The position numbers and the translations under genes are program-made. From positions 145,301,308-145,365,307 of the forward strand of contig OZ023273.1 of assembly GCA_964007475.1 (NCBI GenBank): a stretch of 64,000 bases of DNA, written 5' to 3'. Positions within the stretch are counted from its first letter, which is position 1; each line of letters starts with the position of its first letter. Origin of the DNA: Hybos culiciformis. Taxonomy: Eukaryota > Arthropoda > Insecta > Diptera > Hybotidae. This document shows, piece after piece, positions 1 to 13,700 of the stretch. Below the pieces are notes generated by a model, which was given only the letters and a program-made list of their open reading frames with translations, was not told the DNA's origin and searched no databases.

Positions 1-1774
1 AGAAAAATGAATTCTAAACACTTTTATATTTATTCAATAGAATGAAAAATAAAAATTTCCCAAAAATTTTACATAAAAAAATAATCAATCGGGCGAAACA
101 CTGATTGTTATGTTCACTTAACTTCCCACCAAATCATTAAATTCATATACGACATGGCAAAAACAAGAAAATTTTGTCTACACTTTCTTTTTTATTTTCA
201 CCAAAAAAAAACATTTTTATATAGGTATCTCTCACTGTTTTTTTTTTTTGTTTTTTCTTTTTCATTTTTCTTATAAAAGAACAAGAAAAAAAAGAAACGA
301 ACATAATATTCATATGTAAAATATAAACATAAACAACTTGTTCAACCTTTTTTTGACATTATTGACAAGCATAGATTTAACATCACCAGTATATCATCGA
401 ATGTCTTTTTTAAATAAATGCTTTAAAGATACCTCGAAAATCGTTATTCTTGTGTAAAAATAAATTAAAGATATTATTGATTGCTTAACCAGATGTATAT
501 TCAGATATTAATACGAAAAAAAAAAATTAATATTCAAAAATGAAGAATGAACAATGAACATTGACAAAAAAAAACTGTTTAGTTACACCGCAAGAGGGAA
601 AAAGTTATAAGATTATTAGGAAAGAAATATTCCTAAACTTTTAAAACAAAAAATTTAGAAATGCGAAATTTAAAATTGATAAAACAGCCAATGGATTGAA
701 ATAGATGACGCCAAGATTTAAAGTTCGTCGTTAGAATGATTAAAATATCGTCGTTAGATGGAAATAAAATATTGTCTGAACCGCATATCCAACCGTTTTT
801 AAACTTGCGAATCAAATCATATTATTATCGAAATAGTTCATAGTCCAATGTGAATATAAAATATAAAAAGTTTTTAAGTTTTTTGTGCCTAAATGTTTGA
901 CCAGTTCTATTAAAATTCGAAAATTTATAATAAAAAGTAATCCAAAATTAAATGCACTTAATTTCAAAAAAAAATTTATGTTTAAAATCAATACTTGTGG
1001 TGCTATCTGTGAATTAAATTTTCTTCTCATCATTGTTAAATATTAACAGCTTTATCCTCATTTAGAAAATATAATTTCTAGAGTATATTAAATTGGACAT
1101 AAAAATCACGTAAAAGTTAAGAAAAAAGAAACAGATATAGCTGCTTTAGTGAAATTATAAGTAGAAGCAATAATAAAAATTAAAATACGCAAATTCTATG
1201 CTGTGGAATGTTAAAAACAAGCATTTAAAAAGAAATTACCAGGAATTTGATTTGTAAAAGTTTCATAATTTAAATTTCTCAAAAAGTTAAATTAACCGAA
1301 ACTTCCAAAAAAAAAAAAATCAATTTGATTACAAAATTTCTACTCTCTTATTCAAGTTTAACATGTACTTATATAACCACCACAGCACACAAAAAAAAAT
1401 GTTTAGCAACACACATAACACACAATATCCTTTTCGAATTCCCTGTAGAAAAAAAAAGACATAATTTTTTTTTTCTTAAGATATCTATTTTTTAGAAAAA
1501 GATGAGAATTAAAATCATCATGATCAATAAACATAAAATTACATTTCTTTTAATGACTTCTCCCCATACAATTTCACAAAGTCAAAATAATTTTTCCTTC
1601 CTCAGTTGAGAATATGTGAAACCAAATTTGAATAAATAAACAGCCCAAAAAAACATTAAATATTCAACGGAAATTGTGGAAAATTCCTTATTTTATTGAA
1701 ATCCTTATAAATATAATAGCAAACAAAGTTATATATAAATAAATACATTTGTATATACATAAAACTTAAAATGA

Positions 1775-1780
<6 letters not shown>

Positions 1781-1832
<52 letters not shown>
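1781..1832. repeat. (TA)26 microsatellite
   Basis: Uninterrupted TA dinucleotides for 52 bases, preceded by ATGAATATAA. Likely length-variable. Confidence 0.97.
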
Positions 1833-1834
<2 letters not shown>

Positions 1835-4800
1835 GTTTTACGTATGTTGTGTACATTTGTTTTCCTTTGATAAAATATCAAATAATGTTTCAAACAAAAT
1901 AGAATTATTTAATATAAAACATTAAAATATGTACGATTTTCGTAGGTTTTATTATTATTATAATAGGTCTGAAGATTTTTGTAAGAATTTTGTATATTTA
2001 AAAATTTCAACTTGGTAAATTACAGCAGTTATATACAGCTTACCAGTACCAGTTCTATGAACAATTTATATACTTATTTCCAAAGAAAATCTTAGAATAT
2101 CTACTATGACCTATGACATTAACTTTAAAAGTAAACCATAATACTTGAATATTAATATAATTTCATACCCGACAACTATCCCCAAGGACAAAATGATAGA
2201 TGAACCGAAACAACATAGCGAATATAACCACTTTTGCGGTTTAATAAGGCATCTCGGAAATTTTTTTAATAATTTTGAAATAAATAATTAGTTTTTGGAT
2301 ATATTCAAAAGCCAAAATATATTTTGAATAATTTATTAAATTGGACCATTTTGAAGATAAATAAATGTATCTTTATTGTTTTTTTATTTTTTTCTACAAT
2401 TTAAAAAAACATAAAAAACCATAAAATTCTAACAACACATTATATGTTCATATAATAGCGATGTCGAAAGCTCATTAAATTTTAAATATAAAAATAATTC
2501 ATACCATATACAATGTTTTTGAAATAATTTTTCAAAGAAATTTGCTAAAGGAATTATACACAATGTAAAGTTATTTCAATAAATTTATAACATTTTGAAC
2601 TTTTCTGTCAGCAATTTTTTGTTTCCGCTAATAAAGAAAAATTTTATTTTACAAATGATGAAATGAAATTAACCTATGATAATGAAAAATTTCTGCTACT
2701 TTCCAAAGCATTTCTGCTTATATCTTTCCTGTCATATTATCGTTTTCTTTGTCCGTTATATCTACAATCTACATTGTACATATATACATTTTTTATTTTA
2801 TTTTTAACTTATTTTAACTAAATCTAAAATTGATATAATACATATACTATATAATAATGATATAATACTGTAATTAATCTTAATTTTTATAGTTTTTATT
2901 AGTAATATTTTGTTTAAAAAAGTAATAAAGAAAAGCGTCTTCTAGCATAATTCAATTTATCTATATATATATAAACAGGGTACGTATATGTATATAGAAT
3001 ATTATATTACAAAATAAAAAATAACGAAAAAAAAAAAACAGGATAATAAATATATAAATTTATATTTATAATATATATATATAATATATATATATTTACC
3101 ATTAAATACGAAAATAAAAACATATTTAAATAAAAAATAAAAACATATACGCAGAATAAAAAACCACAAAAACAATTTCTATTTTTGTCAGATTTCTTCA
3201 ACGAAGAATGTACTTTTATCTTTAAAAAATCAATGAAAATGTAATAAAAAAATATGTAAAAAAAAAAGAATTTTTTTATATTATCAGCAACATTAGAAAA
3301 ATATCACGCACTCTTAAAAAACAAAAAAAAAATAAATAAAAAAAAAATTAAATCGAAGATATCATAAAAACGATAAAAAAAAAGAATTGTCGAAAAAAAA
3401 AAAAATTTTTTTTATATCCTTATTGGATATTTTCTATAAAAATTTTAAGGATTTTTTTTTTTTTTTCTCTTGAATATTATACCAATAAAAAAATAAATTT
3501 TAAACTTTTATAGACGTTTACTTTTTTTTTGTTTTTACGATATGAGTTGTTTATTAAGGATGGTCCAGATTCAGTTGTTCTTAAATATATTTTTCTTTCA
3601 ATTTTATTTTGAAAAAGTTTATCCCCATCATTATCCACATACACAGTATCTATTCAGAGTGAGTTAGGTGACTTTCAAAAAAAAAAAAAGAAATAAAATA
3701 TCCTGTTTCCACTTATTTTATTTTCGTAATAAATTTGTCACATATTTTTAAAATGTCTTTTAAAATTGGACAAGTGCTTTTCTAAATGTTTAAAACTTTA
3801 ATTAAAAGAGGAATAATTGAAAAAAAAAAGAATTAGGCGACTTTAGTTTTGATAGAACATTTTTATTTCGTGTAAAAATATACAAACTGTATATGTATGT
3901 ATAATGTATATTTAAACAGGGCAAAAATGAAATTAAACAATCTTTTACATAAAAATTATATTACGTTTTAATTATCTCAAAATTAGAAAATTATATTATG
4001 AATTATTGTGTGCATAGCAAAAAATATTTTAACAATTCAAATAAAAACTTTAGATAAAAGTTAAATAAGTTTATCCGAACATCCTGATTATAATTATAAT
4101 TTTATCTTTAATGTACATATATTATCTTTTATTTATTTTTTTCAAATAATCCTGCGTTAAGAATGTAACCCTAAAAACCATCTTTTTTTAAATATCTTTG
4201 CTCATTTCACTAATTGGTCTAATTAAAATTAAAATAGAAGTTTTTGGTATGAAATAATAATTTTATTTTTTTTTTTAAATCTATTAAAATCTTAATCTAT
4301 AAAAACAATTAGAAGTCGATTATTATCAAAAATTAAATAACCAACTTTGAGTGAACTTGGTACTCGAAACTAAGGTACCATGAGTTTAAAAAAAATGTTC
4401 TTAGGAGAAAGTTATACCCAATTTATTGAACTAAAATCAATTTTTAGATTACATTACATTTATCCAAGTAGGTATATAGTATATATGTGTCATATTGATT
4501 TTCATATATACTTTTATTTATCTATTTTTTTTTTTTTTTTTTCAGGAAAAAAAATCTTAAACAAATTAAATAATACTCAAGGAGTAACAGATTTTTTTAT
4601 TAAATAAATTATGATTTATTGCTTAAAAAGCGATATTACTACATATACATACAAATATATATATAAAATATATTTTATGTTGCGAATTTTACATTATTTC
4701 ACACAATATGGTATTTATCTTCCTCTATAAAAATTTCAGATAAAAATATAATAATAAAGAAAAAATTTTTATAAAAATATATTGAGAAAAAAAATTCTCG

Positions 4801-5956
4801 TCAAAAATTTTTCTGAAAAAAAATATATTATGTATATATAAACCTAAACAAAATATATAAAGTATATCTTCTCTAAGAGATATAAGTGTTTGTTATCATA
4901 AGGAATTCTTATATATTGATTTTCCATTGTCTTCAATTTTCACTTAAAATACTTAAAAATGAAAATATGTTGACATTTTGTGTCATCATTATGATGTTTA
5001 ACGGTGAAACAAAAAAAATCAAAAAATAAAAAATGCGGTAAAACAGAATTTTCCTAAAAATATCATGAAAAATGTTCAGAAGGATTATTATATTAGAAAG
5101 CTCAAACTAAGATTATGGCGCCAAAATTCTAATACATAGTTAAATATGAAATTCGTACCCAAAGGATAACATACATCATAAAATAACAAAATATAATTTT
5201 ATGAATTCTTTTCATGAATTATTTATGAGTGTCATCAAAATATTATCTATTTAATTTAATTGAGATAGTATTATTCTAGTGAATAAATATCTTTTTCGCT
5301 TAATATCTAGGCATAATATTCGAATGTCATAGCAAGATTAATCAGACATATGTATATTAAAAAAGCTTTTGATATTTTTCGTTAAGGTTTCAATTTTTAT
5401 AATAATTCTTTTCTTTTTTTTTGTTCATAAAATTAACCATCAAAATAAATTAGGAAACATTATTTATTTTCGATTATTATATAAGAAGTTAGTCGTGCAC
5501 ATTAAGGTGTTTTCCAATACTTATAAATAAATACAAATTTTCTTGTTAAGATATGTTTTTATTTAGCGCTGAAAGGAAATAAAATTAGATATTTTTGTAA
5601 AATAAAAATAAAATTTTAATTTATGTGAATGAAACTGCTCCCGGAGCCCCTTACAAATTTAGTTAAAAATCCTAATTTTCTTTTTAAATATTTTGTGTAA
5701 CGTATGCTGGTAATGACATAAAATTTTCATCTTCTAAGAAATATATATGTGTTTGCCTTTTTCATATATATATTTATAATTTTTGTAATTAAGGAGTTTG
5801 TAACATTAAAGTGACTTATTATTATTATATGTTTTTCTTTCTGTTTTCATTAAAAATGGAAATTTTGTTAATTTTATTTTCTTTTTTTAAGAGACAGGAA
5901 AAAAATAAAAATGTATATTAGACAGACTAAAAATAGGCTTTTTATGCGTGAATGTT

Positions 5957-5979
5957 AATAATTATTATTATTATTATTA
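5957..5979. repeat. (ATT)n microsatellite
   Basis: Seven to eight ATT units in a row. Confidence 0.9.
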
Positions 5980-7099
5980 CATATTTTCATTTTAATATAA
6001 TATATATTTTGTTTCATATCAAAACTTATTAGAAATGATCAAATAACATTTAAGAAACATTTTTTTCATTTTCTTCAAAAAAGATTTAAAAAAATATATA
6101 TATTTAATAATATTAAGAAGACAGATGTTCTTAATTAGTTAGTTTTTTTTTGGTTCAGGAATTATGTTTAATCAAATGGATATTTTGTATCTAAAATTAT
6201 GCAAGAAAAAAGAAAATTAATTAACTTGTAATGGGAGATGACATATTTTTGGTTTTTCTTCTTTTTTTTTTTGTTTTTGTTGAAAATATTCCAAAGCGAT
6301 GACATTAATTTTAATATTATTAATGTGAAGAAAATTTATTAGTTTTTTCTTTTTTTTGTATATTGATTGGAATTTCTTGTTCTAAAATTATATTTGTCAT
6401 TATATTTAATAGATTATGTTTTATTATATTATATGGATTAAATATAAATTTAGTTTTATAATCACTTATGTTTCAATATTTTTGTTGTTATTTGTGCCCA
6501 TTTAAGTGTTAACGCATTACGTCATATAGTGTTAATTTCTTTGAAGTAAAATAAATCAAGAAAGATTTATATTAATTAAGTTAATAATTCAAGGAAAAAA
6601 TAAAATACTTGAATAACATTTTAATCCTAGTTATCTTCGCTAGAAAAGTAATTTCTACTTCGAAATATGTTTTAAGTGATGATTTTATTCTGATATTTCT
6701 TACTTTTTCCAAAAGGTTGACTATTTAAATTTTAATCCCTAACCTCCACTTAATAATAATTGTACTGGATGTGTAAACGCGAATAAAGGGTTTGACTATT
6801 TGATGGTGTTACTCTTTGGTAATCTGAGTGGATTCATACAATTTTTGTCAGTTCTTACATACAAACGAATGTGGCCAGTTAAATTGTTTAAATCTATTGA
6901 CCATATTTAAATGTACTTATATTGTAGATTTTAGAATAAAAAAAAATTAATTTTCTGCTAATTGAATATTTAAATAAAAACTTTTACATTTTATAGATTA
7001 TAATTAGCTTTGTGCTTTTATTAAATAAATAAATGAAAAATATTATAATACAATCAAAAATTCCAAAATTGAAATTAAAATTAAAAAATATTTTTTTTT

Positions 7100-7334
7100 A
7101 GCAAACAATGTGCAAATATTTTAATAATTAATTTTTTACAATTGTGCAGTAGACGATTTTTTTTTTTAGTTTATAAATTTTATTTTTGACATTTGAGAGT
7201 TTTTGATGATAGGATAAATGATAGGATACACGAATTTTATACCTCGTAAATAAATGAAACAATATATAATTCATCAGAATCCTGACTTTTTTTTTACATT
7301 TTTTTGACTTATGTGCTTTTGTCCGCCTAACTGA
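7100..7334 (-). mobile_element. MITE copy, GCGGAC family, copy 1
   Basis: Read on the minus strand from 7334, GGCGGACAAAAGCACATAAG then GTCAGGATTCTGATG aligns through its length with 57555-57786. The aligned part ends with ATCGTCTACTGCACAATTG (about 7135). The far terminal repeat is worn away. Confidence 0.82.
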
Positions 7335-9654
7335 GAATAGAGAAATCTAATTTCATAGCTACTTAACATGTATTTATGAAATTACTCAGCCGAACTTAGG
7401 ACATTGGTATACAACAGGAACAATAGTGCGTTTCCTACTTGTCGTAGGATTCATAATTCATAATTTCCGAAATCTTGTATAACTTAATATTATTTATTAC
7501 AAAATCCTATGTTTTTCAAAATCCTAATGTTTCAAAATCATGAATATATCAAAATCCTGTATTTGATAATAAAGGATAAAAAAAAAATACAGAAACACCA
7601 ACACAATGTAATCGTAAAAAGGTTACTTTATATAAAAAGGACAAAAAAAATATATAAAAATATTAACGACGGAAAAGAATTGAAAATGTTTTTATTCAAG
7701 GCCGTCAATTTTGTTTTATTTTATTTTATAATTCATCGCCTTAATAATAAATTTCAAAATACCAGAATTTTAAAATACATAATTCTGTAAGTAAGTATAT
7801 AGGATTTTTGTGAGCTTTTTATACCACTTTGGGTACTGTATACAGGATTTACGAATATAAAGAATATTATTTCGATTCCTTATTAAATTTGAAATTCAAT
7901 TTTATTTTGTTTGCATATATAACTATAGTTTTTCCTACTGTAAAAAAAAACACATTTTCTGTACTTTAATAATTTAATTTAATTAATGTTAAACTTAATT
8001 TGTTATGTAAATTTATATAAATGAAAGGTGAAAATTCTATGTTAAATAATATTAAAATTGAGAAATATATGTAACAATAGAAGGGGAAATTTTCAAACAC
8101 AATTTTTTAATTAATTGTAAATTATTAAAGAAAATGCAAAACAAAAATTTTTTCCCTTTTTTTTTCAATTATATAGAATCTTTCCAAGAGTTTTTAATTA
8201 AAATTTTTAAAACAATTGAATTTTTTTTTATGTTTTTTTCTAAAAAAAAAAAAAAGAGTGAAATATTAATGAGATTTCCTTTAAACAAGTCCAATGTAAT
8301 TAAAATTAAAAGCAAAAAAAATGCATTTTTGTGTTTTGTGTAAATTCCCATTATGAAAAATAAGAAGCAGAAATTAACATTGAAAATTATACATTTTTGA
8401 CTTATCCTTTCAATTTTTCAGTATATTATTTATGTGTTATTGAATAAAGTTCAGTTTTTTGATCCGTCAAATCAAAAAAAAAAATATAAAAAATTTAATT
8501 ATACATTATTTGTAATGATATATGAAAATCCAAATTAAAGAAAATATGTTTATGTAGGTATGTACTTTTATTTTTGATGTTTTCCTTCAAACGAAATAAT
8601 AATTGAAAATCTGAAATTAATTTTTTTTTTGAATTGTCAAAATCTTTTCTAATTTTTTAAACGTGTGTATAAAACATACATAATTACATTAGGTATTAAT
8701 ATTCGATAAAATAATTATAAATACCATATATTCGAAATATAATTATAATATTATTTCTTGTACGGAAAAGAACTGAAATCAAAGTGAAAAAAAAAATATT
8801 ATTCTGAAAAACATTTTTGTTTTTCTCTTAAATTATAAATATATATAAATATACATTTTTATTTTCCAGATTATAGCCTGGATTTGAATTCTTAAAATCA
8901 CATTCATCTTAACATTTTAACTTTTTCAATCCTCCAATGCCATTAGTTTTTTTGTTTTCATTTTTTTTTTTTGTTTTGTCTGAGGCCAAGGTGAAATAAA
9001 TTTGACACAGAAATAATATAAACGTTTTCGAAAGAAAACACAAAATATGTAGAGAGAGAAAAAAAAAAAAAGAAAATGGAAATAAGCTGAAATTCAATCT
9101 ACATTTGTATATTTGAACATACATTCGTAAATAATTCATGTTCTTTTTGGAAGTACATATAGATCGTTAAATAAATCAAATAAAAGCAAAAATAAAAAAA
9201 AATAAATAAAAACAGCGCTTGGCTTCATATTGATTAATTTTCTAAGAAAATTGGAAAACACAAATTGTAATTATTTTTGAAAACAATTTTAAAACTGCCA
9301 ATAACACTTATTTTATAATTTAAAGACAATTTTTTTAAACAAAATTTTTGACTATTCACCTAAACCAAAAGTGACTACATGGAAATAAAAAAAATATTTA
9401 TCATTGAAATCTTGAACCAATATTTTTGACCAAAAATAGTACATCAACCTTAAGCTTAAGTTAAGCCTGAATAGAACTATTTACTTACTTATTTACTTAT
9501 TTAAATCTTCAAATAGAGACTTCTACGGCGAAAAAAAGCACATACTTATGGATGAGAAAAATGTAAATAAATGGGTTGTCAAAACAGTCAATACTGATTT
9601 GAGCAAATACAAATGTTCTTACTTGTCAAATTTACTTGTCATAATACATATAAA
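7335..9654. other. AT-rich intergenic DNA
   Basis: No gene or clear element seen. A 12-bp palindrome CTTAAGCTTAAG near 9452 is unremarkable. The hAT target duplication ends the stretch. Confidence 0.6.
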
Positions 9655-9842
9655 CAGGCCCGGCTCGAGGCGAGTGCGAACTGTGCACTGCACACAGGCG
9701 CCGTAGGCACCAGTAATGAAAAGGCGCCTACAAGGCAATATGAAATTTTAATTTCAACAAAAATAATTTTTTTTTTAAATGTATTCAAATTTTTTTGAGT
9801 TTTGGAGCAAACGAACTACAAAATTATCTGAAATTGTTGTCT

Positions 9843-10704
9843 TGCAAAATTGATAATGATATTAGTCCAGAAAACATTTTAAACTGGATTTATAACAATA
9901 ATGTTGAAGAACTCTTTCCAAATGCACTGATTTAAGGGTATTACCATAAAGGAAGTATAAATATGAGAAATTCATTCGATACAAAAAAATCAAATTAAAA
10001 AAATTAAACAAAAAATATGAAATCAAAAAATGATATCACTATCCCATTATGCCTTGTTCGCATTATAATTTAAATTCCACTTAGATTCCGGAAAACAAAT
10101 TGCCATTCGCATTACAATATTTGATGAGAACTGGAATTTGATGATGTATAAAAAACAATTGAGAAAGAGAAAAAATGTTTGTTGTTGAAAATTTTGACTT
10201 TTTATCTCGCTTTTTATCAATTTTATTTTGTTTTTTCTTCATTTTGACTCGAATTTGACAAAAAAATTGTTGCCACCTATAACAAAATTCAAAAAGTGAG
10301 TGAAAGTAACTATAAATGTAGAATTCCAAACCTGACAAACTGGAATATAAAAGTGAAATATACAAATTCCGGAATATTTTTTATATGAAAAATCCAGTTC
10401 ATATTCCTGAAATATTCCGGAAAACAGCATATTCCACAAATATTCTCCTAATGAACAGCATATTACCGACAATTGGGATAGTGATTTCATATAGACCGAC
10501 ATTTTTTGTTTAGTTTTTTTAATATGAATTTTTTGTATGGAATGAATTTCTCTTATTTATGCTTACTTTGTGGTATTACTAACTTTACCTGTTTCAGTTG
10601 CTAAAGGTGAGAGAACTTTTCCAAAATTAAAACCGATCAAAAATTACTTCAGATCAACTATCAGGCAAGAAAAATGGAATTTAGCTAGTGTTTGCTTTTT
10701 GTAG
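9843..10704 (+). pseudogene. hAT transposase remnant (C-terminal dimerisation region), interrupted
   Basis: The C-terminal fragment at 10570-10704 reads TLPVSVAKGERTFPKLKPIK followed by NYFRSTIRQEKWNLAS. This is the conserved dimerisation motif of hAT transposases of the ZMYM1-like type (usually PVSVASAERSFSKLKLIK). A shorter upstream fragment at 9843-9935 (CKIDNDISPENILNWIYN then NNVEELFPNAL) also fits that family. About 580 bp of unrelated sequence, including a MITE, separates them, and stops close both fragments. It lacks the catalytic domain and is a dead remnant. Confidence 0.85.
10030..10490. mobile_element. MITE nested in the hAT element
   Basis: Positions 10030-10048 and 10472-10490 are imperfect inverted repeats (17 of 19 matching, core ATCACTATCCCA). 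The sequence between them interrupts the transposase. Its right part (about 10320-10470, read on the minus strand) aligns with repeats at 30239-30390 and 56265-56395 through GTGGAATA, CTGTTTTCCGGAATA and ATTCCGGAATT blocks. No clear target duplication is seen. Confidence 0.65.
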
Positions 10705-10795
10705 CATTTGAGTATCTAATTGAAAACTTTTTCAAAGGCGCCAATCATTCCTTGCACACGCACAAAAAAAACCACGAGCCGGGCCTGCATATAAA

Positions 10796-13700
10796 CCTTT
10801 GCTTTTCCCAAGCAGAAAACTAAAAAGTCGTTGGTTTTTTTTCCTATTTTCAAGCCAGTGAAAGTCGTATAATTAATTTAAAATTATCTATGTCTATTTT
10901 GACAGCAATTTTAATTTCTCTTTCAACTATAACTAGTGCACCACAGAGTACTAAGCACACACAGCAATTATAATTAATAAAATATAAAAAACTATATAAT
11001 ATAAACACTTTGAATCACTGTTCATTAAAAAATAAATATATACAAAATCAGTTTGTTTATGGTCCTTTAAAATTAGATTAAATTTATCATACAAAAAACT
11101 CTAGAAAACTTTTATGATAAATATAAAGCAATTCTGTGTACCATAAAAAAAAAAGCCTTGAACTATTAAAAAGTATATAAATATAAATGTATATAAATAT
11201 AAATATAATTTCACTTTTACACTTTATAAATTAATTTTTTTTTTTTATCTCTATATTTTAACAAAATAGAGTTTATTTTTTTATTTTTTTTTATATAAAA
11301 GTTTATCGTATAACTAACAAACAACTGTTTTGGGAAGAAGAAAAGTTATAATTATTAATGAATTAAAAAATATAAAAAAAATTATTTAAATTTTTTTTAT
11401 TCAAAGTTTATACTTATTAAATTAAACTATCAATCGACTCTTTTTTTTTTGCTTGCTATAGTAAATTTATAGAAAGTTTAAGTTTCTACATTGCGAAAAT
11501 AATATTAAAAAAAAATATTTAAATTGATACTGACATGTTAATTTTAAATAATATTGTGAATTTAATTATTGTAAGTTGAAAAAAAAAAAAAAAAGAAGCA
11601 ATTTAATAATCAATTTTGGCATCATGATCAATTTTACTACCAATAAATTATATTAAAATATCCTTTCAAAAAATTTTTGTTTTGATTTAATTGATTTGTT
11701 ATGGTTTTCTACTTTTTTTTTTATTATATTGATTTCATTTTTGTTTGTTTTGGCACTATGTTTGTTTTGACTTTGTATGCTTGTTTTGGTTTTTTTTTTT
11801 TGTTTGTAAATATAGTTTATTTTGATTTCGTTAATTTGTTTTGATTTCATTTAACAAAAATCACTCAACTGAAATTATGGGTATAAATTTTCTCAAAGCA
11901 TCAGTTTGAAAAAAAAAAAAAAATTATTTACATTCTGTAAACTAAATAGTAATTTTTTAAAGAATTTCTCTGAAGATTGAAATTAGAATTAGAAAAAATA
12001 TTTCTATATACATATATAAACAGTAGGTATGCAGTATATATTGAGCAACTTCTATTTTTTTTTTTTCTTCTTTGAATTCTGTCTACGAAATCTTTTTTTA
12101 GTCTGCTAGACTGAGTTTTAATTTCAGACCAAAAAAATTAAATAAAACATTTAGTGACCAAATATTTTGTCCATGGAATTTTTTTTTTTTTTTTCAATTT
12201 GTCAATGACCTTCCTGTTAATTTCAAAACCCTGAAAAAATATTTTTACAGTACCTAGACTTTTATTAAAATTTTTTTTTAGTCTGCTATATTTAAGTACA
12301 TTGTTTATTCAATTAAATTTAATACAAATTGTTGCGAAAATGTCTCACAGCAATTCTTTAAAGCTAAATATTTGATTAAAATCCATTTTTTTTAGGTATT
12401 TCTGTTTTAGTGTATGTATAATTTTGTATAATATTTTATTAGAATGCTTTTGATTAATTTGATTGATTATATGTGATTATTTGTGATTAAAATCAAAAAT
12501 TAACTTTCAATGTTTTTTCAAAATGTAAAAATCCTTCTCCCCTAATATTCCGAGCTTTTGCATTTTTTAATTTGTTATCTAAACGTAAATTTTTGGAAAT
12601 TAATATACACTGGAAGCTACGTTAGTAAGATACGAAATGTAAAATTTTATAGTCAAAGTTTATATCGAAATATCGAAAAAAGGTTAATAATAAAATCATT
12701 TTTTTAATATTTTCTTACAAAAAAAGTTAATAATTATTTTTAATCCCACATCAATCATTTAATTAACCATACAACTCACATGCAAATTCTCATTGTGTAT
12801 TCTTTTCATATTCAAATATTAATGTTCTGTGTTATTTAAAAAAAAAAAAATTGAAATCGTACCCAACAGTTGTGTTGTAGACATAATTGACAATCAATTT
12901 GTTCATTATACAAAAAGAAAAATTTTAAATTATATAAAAATTACGATAAATTTTGTTTAAATATTTATATAAATTTAACATTTTCTTCACCATTAAGCAT
13001 TATGAATTAAATAAAAAATATAACAAAACTCAAATTTTAAAATTTTCGCCCTAATTCGAATGAAAGTTTTTTACTCAAAATTGTAGAATCTCAAATTTTA
13101 GCAATGATGCAATCAAACCAAATTGTAGTGTAGTTTAATAGTTATAAAATTAAAATTTTTCATATTTTTTTTTTTTAATCCTAAATTTGCAAATAACAAT
13201 TTTATGATTCGCTAAAACGTAGTCGAAACCATAAAAAAAACTATTCCTAATAAAAACTTTTTCGAAACGAAATGCATTTATGTTTTTAGTTTTAATACGT
13301 GCAACTATTAAAACAGAACTAAAGGCAATTACTAGTTTCACTAAAAAATACATTAAATTATTTTTAAATTTAATGTTTTTTATACATATTTTTCGTTCTG
13401 AAAATTATATTATTCTAATTTATAAAATATCCATTGTACATATGCTTTCATTGTTAAAATAATTTTCATAATTTTTCATAAGCTTATATATAATTAATTA
13501 TTAATACATGGGCTTATATAGGATTATAAGTACATATTTTGAAGTAAGCATCGTGATTGCATAAAAAAAAACATAATTATCTAAATTTTGAAAGTAAAAA
13601 TTAACTAATCCATTATTTTTTTTCGATTGCAAATAATTTTAAATTCAAAACTCAAAATTATCTGCCTTAGTTTTCGTTATTTTAAAAACGATTTCAGATC

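Larger units (their letters stand above)
1..7099. other. AT-rich intergenic DNA
   Basis: No gene is supported. It contains the (TA)26 tract at 1781, an ATT tract at 5957 and many homopolymer A and T runs. Short open frames here lack domains and splice context. Confidence 0.6.
9655..10787. mobile_element. hAT-type DNA transposon, degraded, with 8-bp target duplication
   Basis: The ends are a perfect 13-bp terminal inverted repeat (CAGGCCCGGCTCG at 9655-9667, its complement at 10775-10787). The element is flanked on both sides by the identical octamer CATATAAA (9647-9654 and 10788-10795), the 8-bp duplication made by hAT transposases. Inside are two fragments of a hAT transposase and a nested MITE. 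The subterminal GC-rich motif with GCGCC resembles the ends of the element at 15837-17451, so the two are related. It is far too short and broken to be active. Confidence 0.92.

Noticed and set aside
9613..9798. 61-codon plus-strand frame over the hAT left end
   Set aside because: It crosses the target duplication and terminal repeat, and shows no protein similarity.
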